In this document: in pieces, positions 38,819-47,495 of the stretch
Numbering within the stretch: position 1 is the first letter of the stretch
How the letters are laid out: every line of letters starts with the position of its first letter
Assembly: GCA_903865745.1 (NCBI GenBank)
Contig: CAIPKV010000062.1
Coordinates: 1-64,000, forward strand
DNA length: 64,000 bases
Origin: an uncultured Verrucomicrobia subdivision 3 bacterium
GTDB taxonomy: Bacteria; Verrucomicrobiota; Verrucomicrobiia; Limisphaerales; UBA11358
Direction: 5' to 3'
The notes under the pieces: model-generated
Told to the model about the DNA's origin: nothing
Databases searched by the model: none
The model's input: only the letters and a program-made list of their open reading frames with translations
Translations under genes and position numbers: made by a program

Positions 38819-39748
38819 ATGAAACGAGCCTTAATCGCGACCCTGTTCAACGAGGCGGACAATGTGTCCCGCTGGTGGGATTGTCTGATGCGGCAGACCG
38901 TGTGGCCGGATGAAATCGTCATAGTAGACGGCGGCTCGACCGACGGCACCTGGGAAGCACTTCAGGAACTCGCTCGGCAATCGCCGATACCAGTGAAGCT
39001 GGAGCAGCGGCGCTGCAATATCGCCGCCGGCCGTAATCAGGCTATCCGTTTGACCGACGCAGACATTATTGCCGCCACGGACGCGGGCAGTTTTCCTGAA
39101 CCAGAATGGTTCCACGAAATCATCCGGCCCTTGCTGGAGGATGACAGTGTGGACTGCGTTGGAGGCCTGAATGTTTCCGATCAGGAAAATGCTTTTTCAA
39201 ACTATCTAGCACTATTCGAACCACGAACGGATTTGGAGGCAGCCATAGCCGCTGGCAACACCGAAGTACACCCCTCTTCGCGCAACATTGCGTTTCGCCG
39301 GGCAGCGTGGGCGGCTGTGGGCGGCTACCCGGAATGGCTGACGTTAGCTGCCGAAGATACTCTATTTAATTGCGAATTACACGTCGTCGGAAAAAAATTT
39401 CTGCTTAATAAAAAGGCGGTCGTTCATTGGTCGGTGCGCGACAGTGCGGAAGCCTACTTGAAGCTGCTTTATCGGAATGCCTACGGCTCGGCGGAGGCAC
39501 GGCTGGATGCGTCCTATTTTTTACGAAAATCGTTGATCACATTTTTTCCACCGCTGCTGCTGCTCTCGCGCCACCGATTCCGGCACCTGAAATTTCGCTA
39601 TGGCAAAAACGCGGCCAGCACCCGGGGCTGGCTGGCGGGTTATTTCAAAGGTAATAAACCGCCAATCGGCTGGAAACGGGTGGATGGAGTGTTGTTAAGC
39701 CCCGAAGCGCAGAGTTATTTGGCAAACAATCGACATCGGCATGAATGA
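38819..39748 (+). CDS. GT2 glycosyltransferase
   Basis: IATLFNEADNVSRWWDCLMRQTVWPDEIVIVDGGSTDGTWEAL. Confidence 0.92.
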   Translation: MKRALIATLFNEADNVSRWWDCLMRQTVWPDEIVIVDGGSTDGTWEALQELARQSPIPVKLEQRRCNIAAGRNQAIRLTDADIIAATDAGSFPEPEWFHEIIRPLLEDDSVDCVGGLNVSDQENAFSNYLALFEPRTDLEAAIAAGNTEVHPSSRNIAFRRAAWAAVGGYPEWLTLAAEDTLFNCELHVVGKKFLLNKKAVVHWSVRDSAEAYLKLLYRNAYGSAEARLDASYFLRKSLITFFPPLLLLSRHRFRHLKFRYGKNAASTRGWLAGYFKGNKPPIGWKRVDGVLLSPEAQSYLANNRHRHE

Positions 39749-39780
39749 AGAACGCCTTAGCCGGAACCGGGCAGTTCAAC

Positions 39781-39810
39781 CACGAATGGACACGGATGGA
39801 CACAGATGCG
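39781..39810. repeat. 3 x 10-bp micro-array (CACGGATGGA)
   Basis: cacgaatgga cacggatgga cacagatgcg. Confidence 0.88.
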
Positions 39811-39916
39811 GCTGGTTCAAATTGAGGCAACCGGACCCACTGTTCGGAGTGAGGGTGGGTTTACAGGCACTACCAGTTGGCAAAGTGAACCGCAATAATA
39901 CTAGCGAGCAATAAAA

Positions 39917-41068
39917 ATGAACCCTCCCTTAAAAGTTCTGCTGGCCAGCGCCGGCGGCTGGCATCTGCGAAGCACCGCCCGGGCATTCGCGGAACGCGAC
40001 GCCCTAGCCGGATTATGGATTACGGGCAAAAACAACACGGGGATTTCGACGGAACATTTCCGGCGGGGCTGGCCGTTTCATCTGGGCTTGAAACCCTTCC
40101 TGCATGGGGCCCCGCAAATCTGGAGTGAGCGGATGTTTTATGCGCTATTTCCGCTTTGGAAGAGCTGGTTTTTGGCGCAGCGCTTCCCTGATTGCAACGT
40201 GGTGCAGGCCATCATGGGCTTTGCCACCGAGCCGTTTGACCGTGCAGAAAAAAACGGCGCCTTAAAAGTCGTGGATTGTCCGAACAGCCATCCCACGAGC
40301 TACTACGGCTACTGGCAGCGCGAATGCGACCTTTGGTGTCCGGGCGAAAAAGTCCCGATCCCGCAATGGATGTTTGCGCGTATGAACCGCGAGCTGGAAC
40401 GCGCCGATTTAGTGCTGTGTCCTTCCGACTTCGTACGCGACACGATGCGCCTGAACGGCATCCCCGCCGAAAAATGTTTTGTGAACCCCTTTGGCGTAGA
40501 TACCAGTACGTTTCGACCGCGTGAAACTGTCCCTGAAAAAATCCGTTTTGTCGCCATCGGCACGCTTTGTTTACGCAAAGGCTACCAGTACCTATTCCGG
40601 GCGTTTGAAATTGTAAAAACAAAACTACCGGAAGCCGAACTAGTCTGCGTCGGCGAACTTAAAGCCGACCTTCGGCACGAACTAAAGAAATGGCGGGAAA
40701 CTTTTTCCCATCTGCCGCATACCCCCCACGCGGAGCTGGCTAAACTGCTGGCGACCGGCACGGCCTTGGTCATGCCGTCCCAAGAAGAAGGCTTTGCCCG
40801 TGTGCTGTCCGAGGCGATGGCGGCGGGCCTGCCGATATTGGCCTCCTACGAAAGCGGCGCAACCACTTTAGTGGAAGACGGTGTGGAAGGTTTCATCGTA
40901 CGCGGGCGCGACCCGCAGCACATTGCCGAGGCGATGATTCGCGTGGCGACTGACCGGGAGCTGAACCACCGGCTGGGCGAGGCCGCATATGCCAAAGGTG
41001 CCATCAAGAACACCTGGCAGGATTACGGCGACCGACTACTGGCGGAATATGCCAAGCGGTTAAACTAA
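39917..41068 (+). CDS. GT4-type glycosyltransferase
   Basis: TALVMPSQEEGFARVLSEAMAAGLPILASYESGATTLVEDGVEGFIV. Confidence 0.92.
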   Translation: MNPPLKVLLASAGGWHLRSTARAFAERDALAGLWITGKNNTGISTEHFRRGWPFHLGLKPFLHGAPQIWSERMFYALFPLWKSWFLAQRFPDCNVVQAIMGFATEPFDRAEKNGALKVVDCPNSHPTSYYGYWQRECDLWCPGEKVPIPQWMFARMNRELERADLVLCPSDFVRDTMRLNGIPAEKCFVNPFGVDTSTFRPRETVPEKIRFVAIGTLCLRKGYQYLFRAFEIVKTKLPEAELVCVGELKADLRHELKKWRETFSHLPHTPHAELAKLLATGTALVMPSQEEGFARVLSEAMAAGLPILASYESGATTLVEDGVEGFIVRGRDPQHIAEAMIRVATDRELNHRLGEAAYAKGAIKNTWQDYGDRLLAEYAKRLN

Positions 41069-41149
41069 AAGCTGACGCTGAAAAGATAAAGAAGGAAGGG
41101 TACCGCCAAGCAAACCCAGACGTTTAGAAACGATTATCTGCTATTTCTC

Positions 41150-41911
41150 CTAACCTTTCGGAGTAGCTACGAGCCAGCCGATGTCGGGGCAACGCCGTTC
41201 GGACATTAACAGGCGGGATATAATCGGTAGCCGGAACAGCCACGGTACATTGGGCGAAATGTCTTGGCGGCGGCGGCGTGTGGGCCGGAGATCGGCGACA
41301 GCATGAGTCATGGCGAGGGCTTTTGCCAGCCCTGCGCGCACACCGGGAACAAAATAGTCATGCGTTTCAATCAAAAAAAAGGCGTTAGGACACAGTTTTA
41401 GGGTTTGAATATCCAGCAGCTTGCCCTCGAAACCTTCGCAATCGCTTATGATTAGGAGCCGGAAATCCGGATCAGCTGGCAAGGAACTTAAGAGCGTCTG
41501 GAGCCCGGCAACCGTACATTCGCCCCGGATTTCAATACGGTCCGGCGGCACAGCATTTCGCCGGACATTGGCCAGCAGATTTTTCCGCCCAGCTTCGGCC
41601 ATTTCAAACGCAACCACCTTCTGAGCCAGGCGGCGATGCAGGAAACCAACGGCATACCAGCCTTCGGCCGCCCCGATATCAATGACCAGGTCAAAAACCG
41701 GGAGTTGTCCCAGCCAGACATGGAGTTCCGACTCATAAGTGCCCAGCAGCTTAGGAGTCAACACACTGCAATTGGCGACCGAACCCCAGCACATTCCTTG
41801 GAAAGGTCCACCCCGGATGTTCCAAATTTTCCGGGAGCGGAGCACGCATTGGACGCAAAAATCAAAGCACCAAAATAGGCTCCTGTAAAATAATGCTTTA
41901 ACTTTGGACAT
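41150..41911 (-). CDS. FkbM-like methyltransferase, distant paralog of 35743-36564
   Basis: LVIDIGAAEGWYAVGFLHRRLAQKVVAFEMAEAGRKNLLANV; ISDCEGFEGKLLD. Confidence 0.78.
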   Translation of the reverse strand: MSKVKALFYRSLFWCFDFCVQCVLRSRKIWNIRGGPFQGMCWGSVANCSVLTPKLLGTYESELHVWLGQLPVFDLVIDIGAAEGWYAVGFLHRRLAQKVVAFEMAEAGRKNLLANVRRNAVPPDRIEIRGECTVAGLQTLLSSLPADPDFRLLIISDCEGFEGKLLDIQTLKLCPNAFFLIETHDYFVPGVRAGLAKALAMTHAVADLRPTRRRRQDISPNVPWLFRLPIISRLLMSERRCPDIGWLVATPKG

Positions 41912-41992
41912 GCTGGTGAATCTTCCGGATTTATAAGTTTACTGGCAAGCGGCAAATCAGTTCCACTGCTTGAACCCTATTGTATTTCCTGA

Positions 41993-43159
41993 TTATCGGT
42001 GCGGTTTGATTAGTAGTTCCTGATAAATCTCCAAATGCCGCCGGGCGATGACTTCGGGATGATAGCGTTGGCGCATGGTTTCGGCAGCCTGGCGGGGCGA
42101 GGGCGAATCCGCCGTCAGCCAGCGGGCCAAGGCATTTTCCAAACCGGTGTAATCGTCCGGCGCAAACAACTCCGCGCTGTCCACGCGGCTGGCGATTTCA
42201 GCCACTCCACCCACGCCGGCACCGAAAAATTTCAGGTTGCGCGCCAGCCCCTCGGCCACCACCAAGCCGAAGGCTTCCTCGGTCGGAAAATGAATCAGAG
42301 CCGCCGCTTGGTCCATGGCGGCGATGAGCTGTGGCGCAGTCAGTACGCCCAGATTACGCGCATAACCGGCGGCTTCGGCCGATGCCAGTTCGCGGTTAAA
42401 CGCGACGCCGTAGGCTGATTTCGGCGCGAGGTCGCCGACAAACTGCCATTCGAACTTCAGGCCACGCCGGTGAAGGTTGCGGGCTAAGGCGAGCAGTTCC
42501 AACTGCTGTTTGCGCGGCTGCAGGATGCCGACGTTCAGCAGTGCCGGAACGCCCGTTGGTTTTGAGGCCGGCACATTGTTAAAAAATTCCAAGCGCAGGG
42601 CATTCGGTACCCGCCAGGTTTTGGGCGCGAGGGGGGCGACAAGATTTTCAGTGTAGGCAGAATTGCAAAACACGCCGCCGGTGCGGCGCAGCGTAAAATC
42701 CTCCAGCTTCGCCGTCAGCCAGTAGTAATCCCCAAATCGCGCCTTAAAGATCGGCGCGATGGCCCGCATGTTGCCGTGAATGGTCACGACGCTGGGAAAG
42801 CCGGAAAACACCGCGCTGATGGCGCAGTCCCGTTCCGTACCCTGAGCATGGACGACATCCGGTTGCAGTTCGCGCAGTTTTTTCCGAGTGGCGCGGATGC
42901 AGCCCTGATACAGGGTCCGGAGCCAGCCCAACTTTGGTACCAGCAACTGGTGATAAAAGATGTTCGGGGCGATTTTAGCGGGCGAGCGCACCGGCTGCTG
43001 CACACAGGAGACGACATGGATTTCCACTTCCGGCAGTCCCGCGAAGCCTTGCAGCAGCGCCTCGGGCGCGGTGCCAAGGCTGGGCAGCGGCCCGTCATAC
43101 TGGCCACCGGGAACGCGGGCGTCCGTGGTCAGCAGGGCGATTTTTAAAGGCCGGCTCAT
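41993..43159 (-). CDS. GT4-type glycosyltransferase
   Basis: PDVVHAQGTERDCAISAVFSGFPSVVTIHGNMR...AALIHFPTEEAFGLVVAEGLARNLKFFGAGVGGVAEI. Confidence 0.92.
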   Translation of the reverse strand: MSRPLKIALLTTDARVPGGQYDGPLPSLGTAPEALLQGFAGLPEVEIHVVSCVQQPVRSPAKIAPNIFYHQLLVPKLGWLRTLYQGCIRATRKKLRELQPDVVHAQGTERDCAISAVFSGFPSVVTIHGNMRAIAPIFKARFGDYYWLTAKLEDFTLRRTGGVFCNSAYTENLVAPLAPKTWRVPNALRLEFFNNVPASKPTGVPALLNVGILQPRKQQLELLALARNLHRRGLKFEWQFVGDLAPKSAYGVAFNRELASAEAAGYARNLGVLTAPQLIAAMDQAAALIHFPTEEAFGLVVAEGLARNLKFFGAGVGGVAEIASRVDSAELFAPDDYTGLENALARWLTADSPSPRQAAETMRQRYHPEVIARRHLEIYQELLIKPHR

Positions 43160-44325
43160 CGCAGAAAGACCTCCTTACCGGGCAATCGACTGCGCAAGCC
43201 GAAGGGCAGGCGTTCCAGCAGCCCACGAGGCACGGGCATCCGTTGGGACCGGCTTGGGGCAGCTTCGATTTTTTCCAGTTCCGCCAGCAGCGTTGCCATA
43301 AATACATCCGGCCGCCGATTCGCGACCAGCTCCTGAATCTTTGGGCGCTGGGCAGCACCCCGGGCTGACTTCATTAAATCGCGAATCAACGCCGCCGCTG
43401 CCGCCAGGTCGCCTTTGGGGTACTGCGGAAATTTATTCGTCCGCAGCAGTTCCGTGGCCTGGCAGGGGATGGCTGGCATGATGGGCGGCACGCCGGCGGC
43501 CATGGCTTCCAGCGCCACCAGCGGACCAGTTTCATACTCGCTGGTGCAGACCAGAAAATCCCAGCGGCCATAGGTTGCGGCCATCTGCCGCTCGTCCAGT
43601 CGCCCGAGAAAACGCACATTACGGCCCGCCAGCTTTTGCCGCAGGCCAGCCTCGGCAGGCCCGGTACCGGCAATTTCGAGCCGGTATTTAACACCCAGCA
43701 GATCCAATTGCGCGGCGAGTTCCACCAGGCGTCCGACACGTTTCTGGTCCACTTCCAAACGTCCTGAATAGCCAATCACCAACGCTTCGGAATCTCTTTG
43801 CGCGGGTGCGTCGAAAAAGCTTTCGCTCAAAGGATACTCCAGCGCGGTCACGGGTACGTTACAAGCTGGAAGTTTTTGGAGCTGCCGCGCCAGGTCAGCG
43901 CCGCTGGCCAGGATAGCGTCGAGATAACGAATCCGCTGCGGCAGCAGCGCAAAGACGTCCGCACTGTTGGTGTGGAGGTAGAGGACGCTTCGCCGGTGTG
44001 GAATACTGCCGCCCAGCATGGTCAGGCCGGCGAAATTATGGAATACCAGCGTATCCGCCGTCACGCGCTGCGGCAGCAGCTGGGCGCGGGCGGCCACGGC
44101 GTTCATCGAGCGGTCCGGACGCAGCCGGATAATCTGCGAATTTTCCGACGGACCCGTGTCGAGCAGGCTGATAGCCCCGCTGGACGGGTCATGCCGCACC
44201 ATGAGTTTTACCAGCGTCTCCAGGCCGCCCAAACGGTCTAACGAAGCGGAAAGGTGCAGCCGCCGGAAATGGCGCGCGCCCGCCGAAGGCGATATTTCGG
44301 GATGATTTGGGGCTGGCGGCGGCAC
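43156..44325 (-). CDS. GT4-type glycosyltransferase
   Basis: DFLVCTSEYETGPLVALEAMAAGVPPIMPAIPCQATELL; ATGA overlap with 41993-43159. Confidence 0.9.
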   Translation of the reverse strand: MPPPAPNHPEISPSAGARHFRRLHLSASLDRLGGLETLVKLMVRHDPSSGAISLLDTGPSENSQIIRLRPDRSMNAVAARAQLLPQRVTADTLVFHNFAGLTMLGGSIPHRRSVLYLHTNSADVFALLPQRIRYLDAILASGADLARQLQKLPACNVPVTALEYPLSESFFDAPAQRDSEALVIGYSGRLEVDQKRVGRLVELAAQLDLLGVKYRLEIAGTGPAEAGLRQKLAGRNVRFLGRLDERQMAATYGRWDFLVCTSEYETGPLVALEAMAAGVPPIMPAIPCQATELLRTNKFPQYPKGDLAAAAALIRDLMKSARGAAQRPKIQELVANRRPDVFMATLLAELEKIEAAPSRSQRMPVPRGLLERLPFGLRSRLPGKEVFLR

Positions 44326-44358
44326 GGGCGCGATTATGGAAACGGGCTAAGCGGCGGT

Positions 44359-44554
44359 CAATCGTTTAGGATAAAAAGCTGAAAAACTGAAATACTTAAA
44401 AACTAAAATCGGGAAGCGGAATTTAATCGCCAAGACACCAAGAACGCCAAGTTTTTATAAGGAAGCTAGGAAGGCAGGAATTAAAATCTGCCACAGAGAC
44501 ACAGAGACTAGCAGAAAGTAGAAAGCTGAAACTCCGAAAAGCTGAAATCTTAAA
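44359..44554. repeat. Composite micro-array cluster, left flank of GT2 gene
   Basis: tcaatcgtttaggataaaa; 4x8 at 44376-44407; 3x9 at 44427-44453; 3x8 at 44461-44484 and 44492-44515; 4x8 at 44523-44554. Confidence 0.85.
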
Positions 44555-44693
44555 TCAGGCAAGGACGGGTTGGCGCGGGCACCAGACGCTATTCCGTTCG
44601 ACAAATTCAAAGAGGTATTTAGACTGGAATAATGATTTTTACGGAGATAATTCAGCGGGGCAAGATAACCAAACTGTTGGTTTTACGGGCAGC

Positions 44694-45752
44694 ATGAGCC
44701 AGCCCGTCGTCAGCTTCATCGTCCCGGCCTACAACTCGGCGGCCTATCTTAAGGCGTTTTGTGAATCCATCCTCGCCCAGACGTTCCCGGATTTTGAGGT
44801 GCTGATTGGGAATGACGGCTCGACCGACCACAGCGAAGAAATCCTGCAACCTTATTTACGCGATCCGCGTTTCCGGCTGATTGGCTGGCGCCCTAACCGG
44901 GGGATGCACTACGGCGTCACGGTGTTGCTCAACGCGGCGCGCGGCACCTACTGGTGTCCGCCCGGCACGGATGATATTTTGGATCCGCGCCTGCTGGAAC
45001 GCCGGGTGGCGCGGCTGGCAGCGCGGCCGGAAGCCGTCTTAATCCATGGGCCGGCGCATTGGATTGACGAGCGTGACCAGCCTTACGTCACGGATATCAC
45101 CGGGCGGGCGCTCCCCGAACTTAGTCGCCGGCTGCCGGAAACCATGCCGGCAGAACGCATGCTCCGTATTTTACTGCAACACAATCTGATCAACTGGCCG
45201 TCCACACTGGTGCGGCTGGATTTAACCCGGCAGGTCCTGCCCTATTTTGCACCCTACTGGCAACATACCATGGACTGGTCGCTGTGGCTCATGCTGGCGG
45301 CCACCGGCTTTGATTTTCTTTGGGATGCCGAGCCGATGATCCAATACCGGATGCATAGCCAGTCGCTGAGCGGATCGCCGCAGAAAAAAACCATCCGGCA
45401 AATTGAACGCAAGCTAACGCCGCTCCATGCGCTTTACACGGCCAGTCTTTATTCACCTCTGGCAAAAGCCGTCTGGCTGGAACAGCGCACGTCACTTTAC
45501 CGCTGGTGGCTGGTTACGGCCGCCGCTTTGCGCCGACAGGGGGCGCTTAAGCCCCGCGATCTACTGCTCGCCGCCGCCGCCTATCGGGGCGGATTACCGC
45601 AGCCAGTAAGTTTGAGTAAGGAACTGGCCAGCCACGGTCTGCCGGCCATTTTACAATACCGGCGGGAGAAGGCCGCCAACCAGCACCAACTTTTCGAAGT
45701 TTGCGGCTTTTCCCTGATCGACGATCCCGTGTTCCGCCAGGTAAGGGATTGA
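44694..45752 (+). CDS. GT2 glycosyltransferase
   Basis: VVSFIVPAYNSAAYLKAFCESILAQTFPDFEVLIGNDGSTDHSEEIL. Confidence 0.93.
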   Translation: MSQPVVSFIVPAYNSAAYLKAFCESILAQTFPDFEVLIGNDGSTDHSEEILQPYLRDPRFRLIGWRPNRGMHYGVTVLLNAARGTYWCPPGTDDILDPRLLERRVARLAARPEAVLIHGPAHWIDERDQPYVTDITGRALPELSRRLPETMPAERMLRILLQHNLINWPSTLVRLDLTRQVLPYFAPYWQHTMDWSLWLMLAATGFDFLWDAEPMIQYRMHSQSLSGSPQKKTIRQIERKLTPLHALYTASLYSPLAKAVWLEQRTSLYRWWLVTAAALRRQGALKPRDLLLAAAAYRGGLPQPVSLSKELASHGLPAILQYRREKAANQHQLFEVCGFSLIDDPVFRQVRD

Positions 45753-45774
45753 AAAAGGAAAAAGCAGAAACAAG

Positions 45775-46009
45775 AGGCTGAAAAACTTAAAAGCTGAAAA
45801 GCTCAAATAAGGCGGAAAGTAACCGCCAAGTCGCCAAGGCCGCTAAGTTTTTAATAACGAAGGCAGGAAGACAGGAATTAAAAACGGCCACAGACTCAGA
45901 GATACAGGGACAAGCAGGTCATTTCAATCGTTTAGGATAAAAAAAGCTAAAAAACTTAAATCGGGTAGTGGAATTTAACGCAAAGGCGCAAAGACCCAAA
46001 GGCGCCAGG
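45775..46009. repeat. Composite micro-array cluster, right flank of GT2 gene
   Basis: 4x8 at 45775-45806; 3x9 at 45822-45848; 3x8 at 45859-45882 and 45889-45912; tcaatcgtttaggataaaaa at about 45924; 4x8 ACGCAAAG-type at 45978-46009. Confidence 0.85.
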
Positions 46010-46047
46010 GCCGCCAAGTTTTTTATAAGGGGGGTGGAAAAGTAAAA

Positions 46048-47049
46048 TCAGGCGGTTAACACTTTTTCGTAAATTGATTTTAACTGCGCCGCCACTGCGT
46101 GCCACGTGGCGGGCGGGGGCGGAGGCAGCAAGGTCGGGGCGGCCTCGTAAAACTTGCGCAGCACCGCCGCCGTGACGGCCACGCTCCCGAGCGGACAATA
46201 AGTTGCCTGCGCACCAAAAACGCTATGAGCCCACGGCAGGTCGCTCAACAGCAGCGGGCAGTCACACGCGGCGGCCTCCTCGGCGGACAAGCTGCGCGTC
46301 TCCATTGCACTCAGCAGCACAAAACCGCGGCCGGCGCGGTAAATTTTCGCCAGTTCAGCTCGCTCGCTGATGCCACCTTCGTAACGGATCAGTTTTTGAT
46401 TTTGCTTCGCGAAGGTAAAAAACTTCTGCGCGTAAGGATCGTGATCGGCATAGGGCTGGCCGATTATCCACAACGGCGTCTGCGCGGCGACAGCGGCCTG
46501 AGCGAGTTCGAGAATGCGCTTACGTTCGGTGATGGTCGCGGCACAGACGAGCCATTCCCCGCGCGAGGTGCGCGGCGACTGCAAAAAAACCTCCTCGACG
46601 CCATTCGGCACAACAAAGATTTTAGCCGGGGCCGCGCCGAACTTGGTGGCCATCAAATGGGCTTCCCAAGGCGTGTTAGCGATACAGGCATCCGCCAGCC
46701 GATAGGATTCCCATTGAAAAGCGGCGGCGAATGAGCGCGGCGCAAAGTTTTCCGCCGCCCAACGGAAGGCACGGCGAGCCAGACGCTGCGCGGTGGTTTG
46801 GGAGCCGGAAGCGGTCAGCAGTTCGGCCATAACCACCTTGAGACCTTTCTTTTGGGCAAACCGAAGCTGATCGGCGGGCATGCGCCCAAAGAAATGGATC
46901 AGTTCGCCCGTCTGCCGGGCATCCCACCAGCGCATGAATTCCGCTTCAACGCCGAGGGCCGACAAGGCGCGCTGCGTCTGCTCAATCTGGATTTGCGCGC
47001 CACCATGAGCGAGCAGCGCGGGCACATGGCAGTCGAGGATGATTTTCAT
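46048..47049 (-). CDS. GT4-type glycosyltransferase (paralog of 47493-48521)
   Basis: MKIILDCHVPALLAHGGAQIQIEQTQRALSALGVEAEFMRWWDARQTGELIHFFG. Confidence 0.88.
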   Translation of the reverse strand: MKIILDCHVPALLAHGGAQIQIEQTQRALSALGVEAEFMRWWDARQTGELIHFFGRMPADQLRFAQKKGLKVVMAELLTASGSQTTAQRLARRAFRWAAENFAPRSFAAAFQWESYRLADACIANTPWEAHLMATKFGAAPAKIFVVPNGVEEVFLQSPRTSRGEWLVCAATITERKRILELAQAAVAAQTPLWIIGQPYADHDPYAQKFFTFAKQNQKLIRYEGGISERAELAKIYRAGRGFVLLSAMETRSLSAEEAAACDCPLLLSDLPWAHSVFGAQATYCPLGSVAVTAAVLRKFYEAAPTLLPPPPPATWHAVAAQLKSIYEKVLTA

Positions 47050-47175
47050 TAGTCTAACAACCCGCCGGTTGGCTACCGAAAAGCGTCTGGGTTTATCATA
47101 TAAATAAATATTTCCAAAACATATTAAAGGTCATAATAGCCCCGCTACCTGAATTCCAAGAGGGGGGGACGAACA

Positions 47176-47250
47176 CCTCACCCCCGGCCCTCTCCCCATT
47201 TGACCCCTCGGCCCCAGTCAAACGCGGAGAGGGAGAATCGCTCCCAGCGT
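47176..47250. repeat. Partial copy of the MITE-like element family
   Basis: cctcacccccggccctctccccatttgacccctcggccccagtcaaacgcggagagggagaatcgctcccagcg. Confidence 0.75.
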
Positions 47251-47441
47251 CTCGACCAAGCCCGGCCACGAGATGGTCCGGATGTAACCAGAAGGGCATC
47301 GGCGCAGGCCGCGTAGCCGGGTTGGCTGACCCGCAGGTCAGCCCTATCCATTGAGCACAGATAACAAGATTAATTGAAACCGCTCGATGATTCATAGGCA
47401 TTTTTAAAACACGTCAAAGGTCCTGACAAACCAGCGCCATG

Positions 47442-47495
47442 CCCCCCCATTTGACCCCTCTACCCCAGTCAAACGCGGAAAGGGAGAATTGCTCA
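47442..47495. repeat. Third, truncated copy of the same element
   Basis: cccccccatttgacccctctaccccagtcaaacgcggaaagggagaattgctca; reaches the stop codon of the neighbouring GT4 gene. Confidence 0.75.

Noticed and set aside
47324-47343. Intrinsic terminator
   Set aside because: Perfect stem but no following T-tract on either strand.
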